From Gracilaria vermiculophylla (taxonomy: Eukaryota; Rhodophyta; Florideophyceae; Gracilariales; Gracilariaceae), in assembly GCA_019155205.2 (NCBI GenBank), contig JAHNZQ020000004.1:3952493-3983495 (forward strand): DNA of 31,003 nucleotides, read 5' to 3'. Of the stretch, positions 10,053 through 20,252 are shown in pieces. A program made the translations under genes and the position numbers. The notes beneath the pieces are model-generated. The model had not been told where the DNA came from. It did not search any database and worked only from the letters and a program-made list of their open reading frames with translations. Within the stretch, counting starts at the first letter, position 1. Each line of letters opens with the position of its first letter.

Positions 10053-10493
10053 ATGGCTTTTGGCGACTTCATGGCGAGGGCCGCCATCATCTTGCTGGGG
10101 CTCGTGTACCCCGGCTATCAATCGTTCAAGGCTGTCAAACGCGCAAACGTCCCGAAGCAGCAGGCTTGGCTCAAGTACTGGCTCGTTCTCAGCGTCGTCG
10201 CCCTCATGTCGCTCATCGTTGAGCCCATTTTGTACACCCGCATCCCGCTGTGGAACCTACTCAAGATCGCCTTTGTGGCCTTCCTGGTGCTCCCGGTCAC
10301 CTCGGGGTACGAGCGCATTTACCAACTTGTGCTGGAGCCGCAGCTCGAGAAACATGAGGCTGTTATCGACGAAACTGCTAACAAGCTGTACAAGGCTGGA
10401 GAGGAGCACGCTAAGAACATCGGCCCTACCGTCAAAAATCTTGTGCAACAAGGTCGAAGCGTCGCAGTGAAGAGTCTAAACAAGGCGCAATAA
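10053..10493 (+). CDS. TB2/DP1/HVA22 (REEP5-like) ER-shaping membrane protein
   Basis: A 146-residue reticulon-like protein whose hydrophobic hairpins wedge into the ER membrane to curve tubules. Visible features: YPGYQSFKAV near the N-terminus (the conserved YP-Y-S-KA signature of the TB2/DP1/HVA22 family), KQQAWLKYWLVLSVV, long hydrophobic segments at about 42-60 and 67-85, YERIYQLVLEPQLEKHE, and an amphipathic basic C-terminal helix ending in NKAQ. Its length is typical of REEP5/6 and plant HVA22. The ATG at 10053 follows a C-rich leader, and the gene is intronless. Confidence 0.93.
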   Translation: MAFGDFMARAAIILLGLVYPGYQSFKAVKRANVPKQQAWLKYWLVLSVVALMSLIVEPILYTRIPLWNLLKIAFVAFLVLPVTSGYERIYQLVLEPQLEKHEAVIDETANKLYKAGEEHAKNIGPTVKNLVQQGRSVAVKSLNKAQ

Positions 10494-13404
10494 ATCGCTG
10501 CCACTGCCACTGCTATCTCCTTTCCCTCTCCGGTTTGTTGTAGCTTTTGGCTGTCGAATACAGTTGTTGCTCATTGTGGGCTTCGGCTGTGTCTGCCTTG
10601 TCCCGCCTAGCTAGTCACAGCTCTGTGCGCCCTCTAACTGCTGCAGTGTCTGCCGCTTGTGCATTGTAAACTGCCTGCCTTTTTTTCGCAGCACAAGCCT
10701 CCAGAAACTCTACACATGAAAGAAGTCCTCGTCTGCGGCTCACATCCTTATATCGCCCCACTTTGCGTAACCCTTATTCTGACCTAATCTTGCTCATTTT
10801 TGTTCGAGTTTTCTTCACGATCAACAGCCTACGGGCTTGCCGATCTTGTGTTGTTGTGCCATCTATTAGACGTAACACCCTTACCCGTTATCACGGCGCT
10901 GCCGCACTCACATTGCTCGAGCACTGTGCTAACAGTCCTCTGCTTGGCGACGAGTGTCCCATGTGATCATCGTGTCGACCCGTTTTGCAGCCCTGCGTCC
11001 CGAGTGTAGATTGTGATTCTCTGGTGAACACGGACACAAGCGCCGTTCTTCCCGCTACAGTGATCAACACAAAGATACTAATTTACACGAGAGTGAGCAA
11101 CGTTCACAACTGTCTCTTTCGTTGTACGTGTGGTCTGCCTTGAGTTTTCAATATTGATCACACCACGGTTCCGTTACACATACATATGTGACGGAAGAAT
11201 ATTTCAACGTCAACGTCTCCGACATCGGATGATTATGACTTTTGAGAAAAAGCGCGGCATCAACATGCACAGTGTCACATAATCACTATCTTTACACTTC
11301 CCACTTCCACCCCAATCACGTACGTGTTCGTGGAATCGTAGAAAACTGCTCACTACCCCCTCTTGTCGAGCGATATTGCATACAGCAGTTTTTCGACGGT
11401 TTCAGTGCATGTATGCTCTATAGCGTGAACAAATATGCTGAGGCACTGTGAGACTACATGGCGTGGTTTGCAACGAGAATTATTTTTTCACCACAAGCAT
11501 CCTCGCTGTATTGGATCTGTGTTCTGGGGACAATTCATCGAACTAACTCAATGAGGCAGGTTTCTCAACTTCGTGTTCGAGGAGCAATATTCTGTGTTCT
11601 AGTTCTGCAGAAATGCACTCCGAAGACATTTCTCTTTTTTGAAGCAAAGCTTATATTTCTTATCATTTCTGACTTTAGAGCACCCACAGCAAAGCACTCT
11701 ATTTGGTTCTGTCCTCGTCCCCTTTGATTTGAAAGATGATGCAGCAACATTTATCTGCCAGAATTTCTCCAACCTAAACAAAAGTTTCTGAGCTTTGATA
11801 GCTCGACGTAGATATAGGAAACAGATTCCCTCGCAAACGAAGAAATGTTATTGCTCGAGAGCTTTGGGTGAAGCGTTTTGTTAGCTTGAATCAGACATAT
11901 CTTCATAATTGTGCTCTACGGCTTCTCGTCAGTGTCGCTCGTCGATGTCAGAGAAAGAATTCGGACTTTCTTTTCTCTCTTATGGGTTTGAACTAATGCA
12001 ACGTTAGATCTCTGACATTTTCTCTTCTTCCAAAAACAAGTTGAGAGCTTAAACATTGTTTATACTTTTCCGTGCCGAGTGATCCAAATGCTTTGTACCT
12101 AATCACGTAAATCTTATACGAAAGTTTCGATTGAGCATATTAACAAAAAAGGAAGAAACCTGATGTTTAAACCAACAAAGAATAGTGTTGTTACATCATT
12201 ATCCTGGTTCTCTGAGGAATTTGTACCACTTAAAACGGAGTCATTCCAGTAGCTATTCGTGAAAGAAGGATATTGAAGATCGTTCCAATATCTGAAATAA
12301 ACAACACTTGGCCTTTGTACAGAGGTAAAGTTTCATCTCGAAGCTTTGCTTCGGCTTCGGAATAAAAAGCTGATTTCTTTGGTGAAACAGAAGAAGATAC
12401 GACTGATATCAAGTAGTTAGGCAAAGAAATCATGTTCATGATACAAAGTTTTCTCTGAGATGAGCCAATGTTCTGAGCCTGATCAACTCAGGGCAGGATG
12501 TCCCTGTCAAAAATGAGTTGCATACACAATCGAAACGAAATTGTCGCCTTTCTTTTCGAGCGATTGCGTTGTCGTATTGTCCTAGTGTTCACCTGTGTTT
12601 TTTGTTCCTCCTGCGATCGCTCTTCCAAGTCAAGAACGTAATTGCTTGTAAGGTACTATCGAAATCATCATCTATTTCATTCGATTACCACGAAGATACA
12701 AGGGAGAAACGAACAATACGCTAGGCTGCTGTACCGCTTTCACACCATACGACAGAAGGTTGGTTCTTTTTTCTCGCAGTGTGAGCCCAACGATTCAAAA
12801 TTTGACATTACAAACAGAATAAGAATGATCTACTCGTCTTGACGTAACATGCGGCATCCTTCAGAGTCACACAAGCAGGATACGCTCGAAGGACATAGCT
12901 TTTTGATTTGTTGACCCGGTTCATGATTGAGAAAATGATTAGCGACGAAGCTACTGCAGAAAATGAGACAGCCTCGTACTTTGTTTGCGATCCGCGACTT
13001 ACCTTACCTGTATCTATCATCACAGTCCGTCACATACGATGACACGAGAAAGGGATAAAAGTTTGTCATTTTGACTTGAGGCCGTCTCAAACGCGCTCAG
13101 GCGGGAAGCGCCGTGTGTACGTTATCCCAGGCCTCCTGAATGCTTGGCGCAACTCGCCAAAACTTTCCACGTTTGCAAAAGCACGAGAAAAGCCGCGGCC
13201 ACCCGAACCAAGAAAACCCTGAATCAGAACTATGGCCCATGAGACATCCGGAGATGTGTGCTCTTCTGAATCCAGACCATCGCTCGATCGCATGTTGATG
13301 AAAATGGGTTTTGGTTTTAGATCATCTCGACGATCAAAACCGAAATCAAATCACACCATTTCCAGTCAAAGTTTTGCTTGTATTGTTGAAGCCAAGTTCA
13401 CCTG
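10494..13404. other. Gene-poor, lower-GC intergenic region (2.9 kb)
   Basis: No gene I can support. The first few hundred bases are probably the HVA22/REEP 3' UTR. Beyond about 11 kb, base composition is clearly more AT-rich than in the flanking genes and all frames are short. Only one short frame is of interest: 13293-13087 on the minus strand (68 codons, ATG start, richer in GC than its surroundings), which would be divergent from the methyltransferase gene. Donor-like GTAAGG/GTAAGT sequences occur on the minus strand near 13000-13010, but I could not build a convincing spliced model. Confidence 0.5.
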
Positions 13405-14478
13405 ATGCTCTCGAGTATCGTTGGTAATAGACTTCATGCAGTCTTTCGGAACTTCCGACGTTGTCGCGGTTTTTCGACAAACGAGAGCCAGTCAGAAACT
13501 GCGCACTTGGCACATGCATACGACGGCGGCTCTGATTCAGCCACTGATGAAAGATATGGATTCACGAGACGCCGGTCAGATTACTGGGACCAGAAAGACA
13601 TAGAGTCTTTGCCACCGCATCTTCGACCTCAGTTCGATGAAACTCTTGATCTCATTTTGCGTCAAAAGGTCTACCTACTTCAAGCTAGAAAAGGATATAG
13701 AGTCAACACTGATGCCCATGTCCTTGCGTACTTTGCATCTATGTCATACAGAAAATCACATGCTGCATACAGCAAGCCACTGCGAGTACTTGATCTTGGA
13801 TCTGGCGTCGGTCTTGTCTCTATACTTTTTGCGAAGGCCCATCATCCGTGCACACTGACCTTAGTTGAAAAGCAAAAGCAGTTAGTGCACCGCGCGAGAC
13901 GAAATCTGGAACTAAATGATACAAAGGGAAACGTGATACACCATGATTTGAGTAATGGAGAGCTACCATCGGATCTACATTGTATGTTTGATGTAATACT
14001 GATTAATCCACCGTTTTATACTCTCAACGGCAAGAGGAAACCCCCGAGCAGCCGAGAAAAGTTTCTCTCTCATGCTGAAACAACTGCATCATTCTCACAC
14101 TTTCTTTCAGCTGCGTTAAGTGCCAGTGATTTTCGAAACCAGAATGCATTTGTTGCTGTGATTCACGACATTCGCGAGCTTCCACGAATTCGAGAAGCCA
14201 TACGACGTTCCCCATTTCACATAAATGAATATCAGAATATGCACCACATTCCTGGAGCCGCTCCAACAAGGGTCTTGATGGAACTGAAACTTTCGGGCCA
14301 ACCTTCATGGAAGAGTGAAACAGATCGCACAGTCCAGAAACTAGGCGATGTTGCTAGAGAGAAGCTCATTCTACATCCTTATGGGCGCAATTGTAAGGCG
14401 TACAGTCAAGATTTTGAGCGGTTTATCCAAGAACTTCCGGGTTCAAAACTGAGAATTGGACGCATTAAAGAAGACTGA
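13405..14478 (+). CDS. TrmN6/YfiC-like tRNA (adenine-N6)-methyltransferase, probably organellar
   Basis: A 357-residue Rossmann-fold SAM-dependent methyltransferase. The bacterial family methylates A37 of tRNA-Val at N6. Visible features: a pre-domain LRQKVYLLQARKGYRVNTDA corresponding to the GYRFSxD start of YfiC proteins, SAM motif I LRVLDLGSGVGLVSILFA, motif II LTLVEK, and the catalytic N6-adenine motif INPPFY. The N-terminus (MLSSIVGNRLHAVFRNFRRC) is Arg-rich and lacks acidic residues, suggesting mitochondrial or plastid import. The C-terminus has an extra segment of about 60 residues that I cannot assign. The start is ATG. The family is well supported; the exact tRNA target is unknown. 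Confidence 0.85.
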   Translation: MLSSIVGNRLHAVFRNFRRCRGFSTNESQSETAHLAHAYDGGSDSATDERYGFTRRRSDYWDQKDIESLPPHLRPQFDETLDLILRQKVYLLQARKGYRVNTDAHVLAYFASMSYRKSHAAYSKPLRVLDLGSGVGLVSILFAKAHHPCTLTLVEKQKQLVHRARRNLELNDTKGNVIHHDLSNGELPSDLHCMFDVILINPPFYTLNGKRKPPSSREKFLSHAETTASFSHFLSAALSASDFRNQNAFVAVIHDIRELPRIREAIRRSPFHINEYQNMHHIPGAAPTRVLMELKLSGQPSWKSETDRTVQKLGDVAREKLILHPYGRNCKAYSQDFERFIQELPGSKLRIGRIKED

Positions 14479-14979
14479 TTATCAAAAGGGTTTCCGCATA
14501 TTCTTTGTCCGTGAGTCAACTCATACGAAAAGCAACTTCACTTTGCAAAGTTTTACTGACAAAGTTTCTGTGTTGCTCAGTTTCTTTAAGGAAACGGTTA
14601 GACCATGTCACATGGCAAAAAGATATGCATACGTCATGGGCTTAATCTTGTCAACAGAAAAAGAAACATGCAGATGCGTGGTTACTGAGGTTGTTCGACA
14701 ATCTATGGACACGATTCCTTACACAATTCGGACAACTTCGATACACCTTCTCATGTCTGCTAACCGTTGCAAAGGGCAAATCATGTTGTAAAGCAAAATG
14801 CTCAGTCCGCTATATCCAAAAGTATCGTCAAAGCTCGTTTCATATGAAAATGTTTGGTGATGGCTAACTATCAAAGCAACTCTGATCCAACGGTGAAGAC
14901 GCTCTTTTCCCATAAAACATGAAGACGATCTACCCCTGCGAGTTCGAGAAGACAAAGCGAAATATTTGTATCCAGGTAG
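14479..14979. other. Convergent 3' intergenic region
   Basis: 501 bp between the two convergent stop codons. It holds the 3' UTRs of the methyltransferase and the IDI-like Nudix gene. Open frames here are short and resemble nothing known. I see no other feature. Confidence 0.5.
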
Positions 14980-15612
14980 TCAAGAGTCTCCGCAGATTCT
15001 TGTGCCTAAATGTCGGAGGTCAATGTTGTCCAGCTCGATTAAAAACCATCTTGTAAATGTTTCCTCACCCTTTTCTGATTCTCGAAGAACCTCATCGACT
15101 GGCCACCACTGTATTTCATGCACTTCGTTTGAATCAACAACAACCTTTCCTTGTTTTTCTTCGTCGTACCGAGCCCCATACAGGGTTGTAAACATATGGT
15201 CGATTACGCCGGCTTCCGGATATGATTGCTTTGAAAGATAGGGAGGGCGAACTGCGAAAAGGTCTGCTTTTGTAATTTTCAAGTTTAGCTCCTCTGCAAG
15301 ACCACGGACTGTGGCTGTCATGTAATCCTCCCCAGAGGACAGATGCTCTGCTACGGATACATCCCAAAGACCGGCACCCACTTTCTTATGCAAGGATCTT
15401 CGCTGGAGAAGAACTTCGGGAAATTCTGTGCGGGACTTCGATTTGCGAAAAAGGAGAATATGTGTGGATCTGTGGAGGAGCCCTTTTTGATGACACTCTT
15501 TGCGAGATGCGACCGTAATCGGTTGGTTTTGGTCGTCTACAACGTCAAATCTTTCGTCAGCTTGATCAGCGAGAATGGAAGCAGAAGCATCGCTAACACG
15601 AAGAGCGCTCAT
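14980..15612 (-). CDS. IDI/YfcD-like Nudix-domain protein (start uncertain, possible upstream exon)
   Basis: 210 residues from the ATG at 15612. The IDI/NUDT3-like order is visible: ERFDVVDDQNQPITVASRKE, HQKGLLHRSTHILLF, VLLQRRSLHKK, GLWDVSVAEHLSSGE and RGLAEELN. The Nudix box is altered against G-x5-E-x7-RE-U-x-EE-x-G: the first Gly is Glu, RE is Arg-Gly and the last Gly is Asn. The EE pair that binds metal remains. The Cys motif of true isopentenyl-diphosphate isomerases is absent, so it is more likely a Nudix hydrolase of the YfcD/NUDT3 group with unknown substrate. The frame is open upstream of the ATG and could continue across a candidate 82-bp intron (15768-15687) into another exon. It is convergent with the methyltransferase gene. 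Confidence 0.75.
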   Translation of the reverse strand: MSALRVSDASASILADQADERFDVVDDQNQPITVASRKECHQKGLLHRSTHILLFRKSKSRTEFPEVLLQRRSLHKKVGAGLWDVSVAEHLSSGEDYMTATVRGLAEELNLKITKADLFAVRPPYLSKQSYPEAGVIDHMFTTLYGARYDEEKQGKVVVDSNEVHEIQWWPVDEVLRESEKGEETFTRWFLIELDNIDLRHLGTRICGDS

Positions 15613-15686
15613 CCTGATGTCTCCCAACCAAATAGTCAAATGATCAATCACCGATGATACAAAAAACAGAGCATTTATGGATCGGG

Positions 15687-15922
15687 CTGTTGAATATTAA
15701 TCATGAAACGGAATGTTTAAAACGAAAATGATGGATAGTGATGGTAATGATCATCATCACATACTTACCATCATCATGATCCGGTGGCCTGAACTCTTTT
15801 CCAGGCTCTGCCGCGTGGCACTCCTGCGTTCCACTAATCGGATGAGAATCCTTTCTGTCAATCTCGAAATCACGAATTGAAATTCCGGGATTGTTCTTTC
15901 CTTCACTCGTATTTGAAATCAC
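15687..15922 (-). other. Candidate intron (15687-15768) and upstream exon (from 15769) of the IDI-like Nudix gene
   Basis: On the minus strand a donor GATG|GTAAGT starts at 15768 and an acceptor CAACAG|CC ends at 15687. Splicing joins an open frame containing GISIRDFEIDRKDSHPISG in phase to ArgSerIleAsnAlaLeu and on through the Nudix frame without a stop. The intron size (82 bp) matches the RAPTOR intron. The upstream exon has no in-frame ATG before a TGA near 15945, so a further exon would be needed. This is inference from splice signals only. Confidence 0.35.
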
Positions 15923-17765
15923 AGGGTGAGCATCTGCTGTTCAATTGACCTTATGCTTGCCGATATCATCTTGAGCTCTAGCTTCACTAGGCCCGACAAA
16001 AGACCGAGATTCTTGCTCAAATCAAAGAAACAGCTGGAGTGACGATCTTTCAATTAATTGAGTGAATCTGAACGTTATAGCATGTAGTTTAGATTGTTCT
16101 GCGGCAACTTGTATCCTATTATATTTACTCTTTCGGCAAGATTGCCGTACAATGGAATCCATACCATGACTATTTTTCAGTTCAAACATTTAGGCGACGG
16201 TTCAAAATCGAAGCAGGAAGGTACACCAGAAAGGATTACAAAAGGATGACGACCTCACAACGCCTTCATTCGTTCGCAGCCACTTGCTTTCGACGAGGGA
16301 TGTAAAAAACAGCTCGGATCTTGTATTCAACTCCATGTTTGCAACAAAAGCTTACTCGAGACATGTGAGTGGCGGTTTTGGGAAGAACAGCACGTTTTCT
16401 AATGAGAATTGTATTTCTCCTCACCGTGGACCGCTTCTTATCATTTTTACTTTCTTCCGGAGAAGAACACTGCTTGAGTTCATGCATTGGTTCAAATCGT
16501 ATTGAAGTAGAAGTCATTAGTTTACAGATGTTTAGGTGCCACATTGATCTCAACCTCGTTGATTCAGGAGTTAAGATGCATTTCCTCTCCAAGTCCTCGT
16601 GCTTATTTCCTTTGCTTTATTGCTGTTTCCTTAACCGGATCGGATGGGGTGCATTTGAGCCTCTATCCGAACCATTAAACTCTGTAACGGAAGACGTACT
16701 CAAATTCGTACACCAGAACACTCGAGAATATGATACGCATTCTTATCGATGAGACCACTCATTTGTGATCGGGCGCCACAGAACCCATCGAATAAGCCCT
16801 CTGCAGATGATTTATATGAAGGGTGAACGAATAAGTGGGAAATGAGAGGATCAGTGTCGAGGCGTAAGCAGGGCAAAGATCGAGAAGCTATTAAGTTTTC
16901 CAGGTCAGCACTGATGTAGGTATGAACGAGACGGAAGCCCGGAAAGCAGGTGCTGCAACGCAGTTTACTTCAGACCATGTAAGGTACCTTTACTGCATCC
17001 CGCTAGTTCGTGAATAGAAGGGAAACTGACGCGATGTGTGTGTGGTACTGCAACGAAGAAAGACTTCGAGCATGTTCTTTTTCAATTTTTAATAACGGAA
17101 GCCTTAGGACGAGCTGCTGCCTCCGGTGGAAAGAGAAGATACATTGTTCACAAAAATGATTAATCATGGAACGGGCCTTCTGAGAGACAGAGGACTACCT
17201 GTTTGGATACCTCTCCTCCCAACTCCGAATGAGGAGAGTCAGAGCATAGTAAAGGAGAAAAAGAGAAGAATTCAATGGGCAAGAACGCCGTGAACTCAAT
17301 GCTAGCAAAGCGCGTCTGCCAATAAGAGAAATTGGGAAATATATATCTGTTCAGCGTTTGCTACAGTGTCTCTGTGACTGCAACATAGCTCATTGCCTCC
17401 AGGCGATATCCATGGTATCTACTCGTTTGCGAACATTATAGAAAGTCAAGAGTAGAAAGAGTTTGGCACATATCGCTTCTGGTAAAAGGTCTATCCCAAA
17501 AACCTCTTGAGTCTTGCATAAAGAGCCGCTCTCAAAATCCTCTTGAGCCTTGCATTAAGAGCCGCAGACCTTCAGGAAGTTTCCGTCGCTCACATCCGAA
17601 TGCCAAATGGAGTTGGTTTTGAAACTGTAGCATTGTAGAAATCAAGTATTGTTGAAATGAAGGTAACGTCGGTGTGCTAATGTATGTCAACGCAGTTTCG
17701 TTATCAGGCGTATATATGGCGTCTCTTTAGCTCTCATGCACACATATGCGAAAATGAGACAAGTT
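15923..17765. other. Gene-poor intergenic region (1.8 kb)
   Basis: No supported gene. Frames such as plus 16369-16752 and minus 16592-16266 show no recognisable family and lack credible starts. It contains the 36-bp repeat listed separately. It may also hold 5' exons of the IDI-like Nudix gene and the 3' UTR of the HugZ-like gene. Confidence 0.45.
17496..17568. repeat. 36-bp direct repeat, two copies
   Basis: Two adjacent diverged copies with a period of 36: CCTCTTGAGTCTTGCATAAA at 17503 and CCTCTTGAGCCTTGCATTAA at 17539, each followed by GAGCCGC. It is non-coding and lies about 200 bp beyond the 3' end of the HugZ-like gene. Confidence 0.85.
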
Positions 17766-18770
17766 TTATATGGTAGTGGCATAGTAAAGCAGTGTAGGAC
17801 GCATGTCTTCTCCGGCCCAAGTCTCATCATATCCATTTTCCTTTTCCCAGGATTCTTGGAAGGCTTTTATAAGAGCGCTTTGAACGTCAAAACGGTTTGA
17901 GACATCCTCCCTGAATGCAACGCGGTATTCTCTGTAGGCTCCTTCAGAATCCTTGACGCGCATATCGAATCCGAGTCTATCCAGCGCGGTCATCTTACAC
18001 ACTTTGGGGTCAGGGTCGCCCAGAAATACCTTACATAAGCGCCTCAAATCTTCTTCCTTATTTTCGTTGAGATTTCTGACGATAGCTGGAGCATCATGCG
18101 CCAAGGGATCGGCCTCGGCCTCACAAAACTCAGTGACATTGACCCATTGCGAAACAACGCCGTAGCCTGCGACGAAGAAAACGTCGCGCAAATTCATTCG
18201 GTAAAACTTGAAAAGGTCTGGATACTTCAAGGCATCAGCGGCATGAGAGTGAGCATGGATATAAGCGTCGCGCGAAACCTCCAATTCCTCTTCCGGCAAA
18301 GGCGCAATGTCGCCTACCAGAGTTACGCGACAACTGTCTTGTCCAAAGTTTAAAGGCGGCTGGACAAACAAGGAACAGCGCTTCTCCAACTTTAAGTTCC
18401 TGGTATGGGCTGCTCCATTTGCAAGTAAAAAGATAGGGCGACCGTCGGTATCCAGAATATAGTCGACATGACTGCCAAACGGGGCACCCTCGTGTTTATG
18501 ACTCGCGGTGCAAAGCGTACCCGTGTTGCACACATTAACGATCGTTCGTGCGCGCGCAGCAGAGGTTAGACGGTGCTCGGACGCGTCTTGCACCTGGGTG
18601 GCAGTGTGTGAGGCCGGGAACGGAGTAGTGGCAACCGGCTGAGCACGGGTGACTCGCGCTCGTCGCAGAAACGGCTTCGCGAAGATGCGCGACGACACCG
18701 CAGGCGCAAGCGTTGGATGCGCATGAAACGCGCGCAGCGCCACGCTCGGGGTGAAAGCGTTCATGGACAT
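17766..18770 (-). CDS. HugZ/HOZ-like FMN-binding split-barrel protein with DUF2470, plastid-targeted
   Basis: 334 residues. The N-terminus (MSMNAFTPSVALRAFHAHPT...) is rich in Ser, Ala and Arg and lacks acidic residues, as expected of a transit peptide. The pyridoxamine-5'-phosphate-oxidase-like split barrel follows (ARARTIVNVCNTGTLCTASH, GAPFGSHVDYILDTDGRPIF, CRVTLVGDIAPLP). The C-terminal DUF2470 helical domain follows (EADPLAHDAPAIVRNLNENK, MTALDRLGFDMRVKD). This domain order matches plant plastid HugZ-like proteins; related proteins bind haem or glutamyl-tRNA reductase and influence tetrapyrrole metabolism. The catalytic role here is not established. An earlier in-frame ATG at 18914 would add 48 residues. 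It is divergent from the PHR2-like gene, with only 249 bp between ATGs. Confidence 0.85.
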   Translation of the reverse strand: MSMNAFTPSVALRAFHAHPTLAPAVSSRIFAKPFLRRARVTRAQPVATTPFPASHTATQVQDASEHRLTSAARARTIVNVCNTGTLCTASHKHEGAPFGSHVDYILDTDGRPIFLLANGAAHTRNLKLEKRCSLFVQPPLNFGQDSCRVTLVGDIAPLPEEELEVSRDAYIHAHSHAADALKYPDLFKFYRMNLRDVFFVAGYGVVSQWVNVTEFCEAEADPLAHDAPAIVRNLNENKEEDLRRLCKVFLGDPDPKVCKMTALDRLGFDMRVKDSEGAYREYRVAFREDVSNRFDVQSALIKAFQESWEKENGYDETWAGEDMRPTLLYYATTI

Positions 18771-19019
18771 TGGGCGCTGAGAAGAGCTACAGCCAACAGC
18801 GCGACGAGGAGTGACGATCGCGTGTGAACGGCAGAGGTGCGTGCGCGGGCGTGTCTTTGGGCGGCAGCAATTCACCTCCAAATGGGAAAAGCGCAGGCGC
18901 AGCGATGCAGTCATCGAGCTCAAAAACGCATGTGCCTGCACATTACGGTGCAATCTCAGCGCAATCCGACTCTGCTGCCGCCCTCTCCGCCGTCGTGCCG
19001 CGACCGCTCGTATCCCGAG

Positions 19020-20201
19020 ATGAAGGGTGCCACCTACATTTCGCAGCCGAGTCTCCCTAACTCCACGCGCCCGCCGCGCCCATCACTACCACCCACATCG
19101 CCTTCACTACCGCCCCTGCACACCCTGGCCATTACGTCTGCGCGTTCGCATCCTGCTCGTACTTCTTCCGCCACTCCGGATGCGCTCCCTGTGGCATCAC
19201 GGTCGTTGCTCAGTAAGCCACTGTTCCCACCCCCCGCTGCACCGCCGCCCTCCAACGTAATTGTCTGGTTCCGACTTGATCTTCGCTTGCACGACCACCC
19301 GGCCCTCGCGCATGCTGTGGACGAATGTCAAGGCGGTTCTGTCACGCCGTTATACATCTTTGATCCGCGCTGCTATGGAAAGACCGCTTTTGGCTTCGAA
19401 AAGACAGGACGGTATCGAGCCAACTTCCTCATTCAGTCAGTCGCAAATCTGAGGGAATCGTTGATTGCGAGAGGTTCTAATTTGCTCGTTGCGCATGGCC
19501 GCCCGGAGCACGTTTTGCCCCGTCTCGCACGTCTGCTGCACGTATCCACAGTTGTATGCCACAAGGAAGGCGCACTTGCAGACAGCCGTCTGGAGCAAAC
19601 CGTGCAAAAAGAGCTAGAACGCTCAGGTGTGACGTTTTGTTCACTTTTTTCAAACTGTCTTTACCACGTATCCGATCTCCCTTTTCCTGTTCACAACATT
19701 CCAGATTCGTATGCTGTCTTTCGCGAAGCAGTGCAAACTTCTTGTGAGATACGGCAGCCAATACCGCCCCCAGATCATCTACCGTCTTTTCCGCCAGTCG
19801 ATACCGGTCAAATTCCGACCTTGAAAGACCTCGGTCTTTCTTCTCCACCACGAGTGCATGGTGATATGCACTTCCGAGGTGGCGAGCGAGAAGCGCTGTC
19901 GAAGATCTCACAAATCATCGAAGACGCTAAACAGCCCTGTAGCGAGCGTTCTGTAGCGGACCACCTTGGTTCCGACTTTTCGTGTCGGATATCTCCATGG
20001 CTTTCGTTTGGATGTCTCAGCCCCCGGTGTGTGCATTCTGAACTGCAGAAAGCACCCAAGGCTTGTCAAACGTCCACCTACTTTGAGCTTGTCTGGAGAG
20101 ACTTTGTGCGATACATTACCATGAAGTACACTCGAATCACAATGCTCCGGCAGTCTAAACCCCCAGTCTCGAACCATTCTAATCCTGCCATTGCTCGCTA
20201 G
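19020..20201 (+). CDS. PHR2: PHR2-like photolyase/cryptochrome-related protein (naturally short)
   Basis: 393 residues. A Pro/Ser-rich leader of about 80 residues (probable transit peptide) is followed by the photolyase alpha/beta antenna domain: VIVWFRLDLRLHDHPAL, PLYIFDPRCYGKTAFGFEKT, RANFLIQSVANLRESLIARG, LYHVSDLPFPVHNIPDSYAVF. The start of the FAD-domain region follows (FSCRISPWLSFGCLSPRCVH, FELVWRDFVRYITMKYTR), and the protein ends about 20 residues later. CRY-DASH and CPD photolyases continue for another 150 or so residues carrying most FAD contacts. As I recall it, plant PHR2 stops at the same place after its WRDFFRFITKKY motif, so the length is family-typical. DNA-repair activity is doubtful. 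The frame opens upstream only with GTG, though in-frame ATGs at 18882 and 18930 would also work. The stop is 51 bp from the convergent AAA gene. Confidence 0.88.
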   Translation: MKGATYISQPSLPNSTRPPRPSLPPTSPSLPPLHTLAITSARSHPARTSSATPDALPVASRSLLSKPLFPPPAAPPPSNVIVWFRLDLRLHDHPALAHAVDECQGGSVTPLYIFDPRCYGKTAFGFEKTGRYRANFLIQSVANLRESLIARGSNLLVAHGRPEHVLPRLARLLHVSTVVCHKEGALADSRLEQTVQKELERSGVTFCSLFSNCLYHVSDLPFPVHNIPDSYAVFREAVQTSCEIRQPIPPPDHLPSFPPVDTGQIPTLKDLGLSSPPRVHGDMHFRGGEREALSKISQIIEDAKQPCSERSVADHLGSDFSCRISPWLSFGCLSPRCVHSELQKAPKACQTSTYFELVWRDFVRYITMKYTRITMLRQSKPPVSNHSNPAIAR

Positions 20202-20252
20202 CGATTGAATGGCAGGTCGAGGTCTAATTTTTTTGGTGAATGGTACTTGTTG

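Noticed and set aside
16369..16752. 127-codon plus frame in the gene-poor region
   Set aside because: Hydrophobic but without any recognisable family or supporting context; the opposite strand is also open across part of it.
20040..20201. PHR2-like gene as a broken photolyase pseudogene
   Set aside because: The frame is intact, and the plant PHR2 family appears to end at the same point, so early termination is expected.
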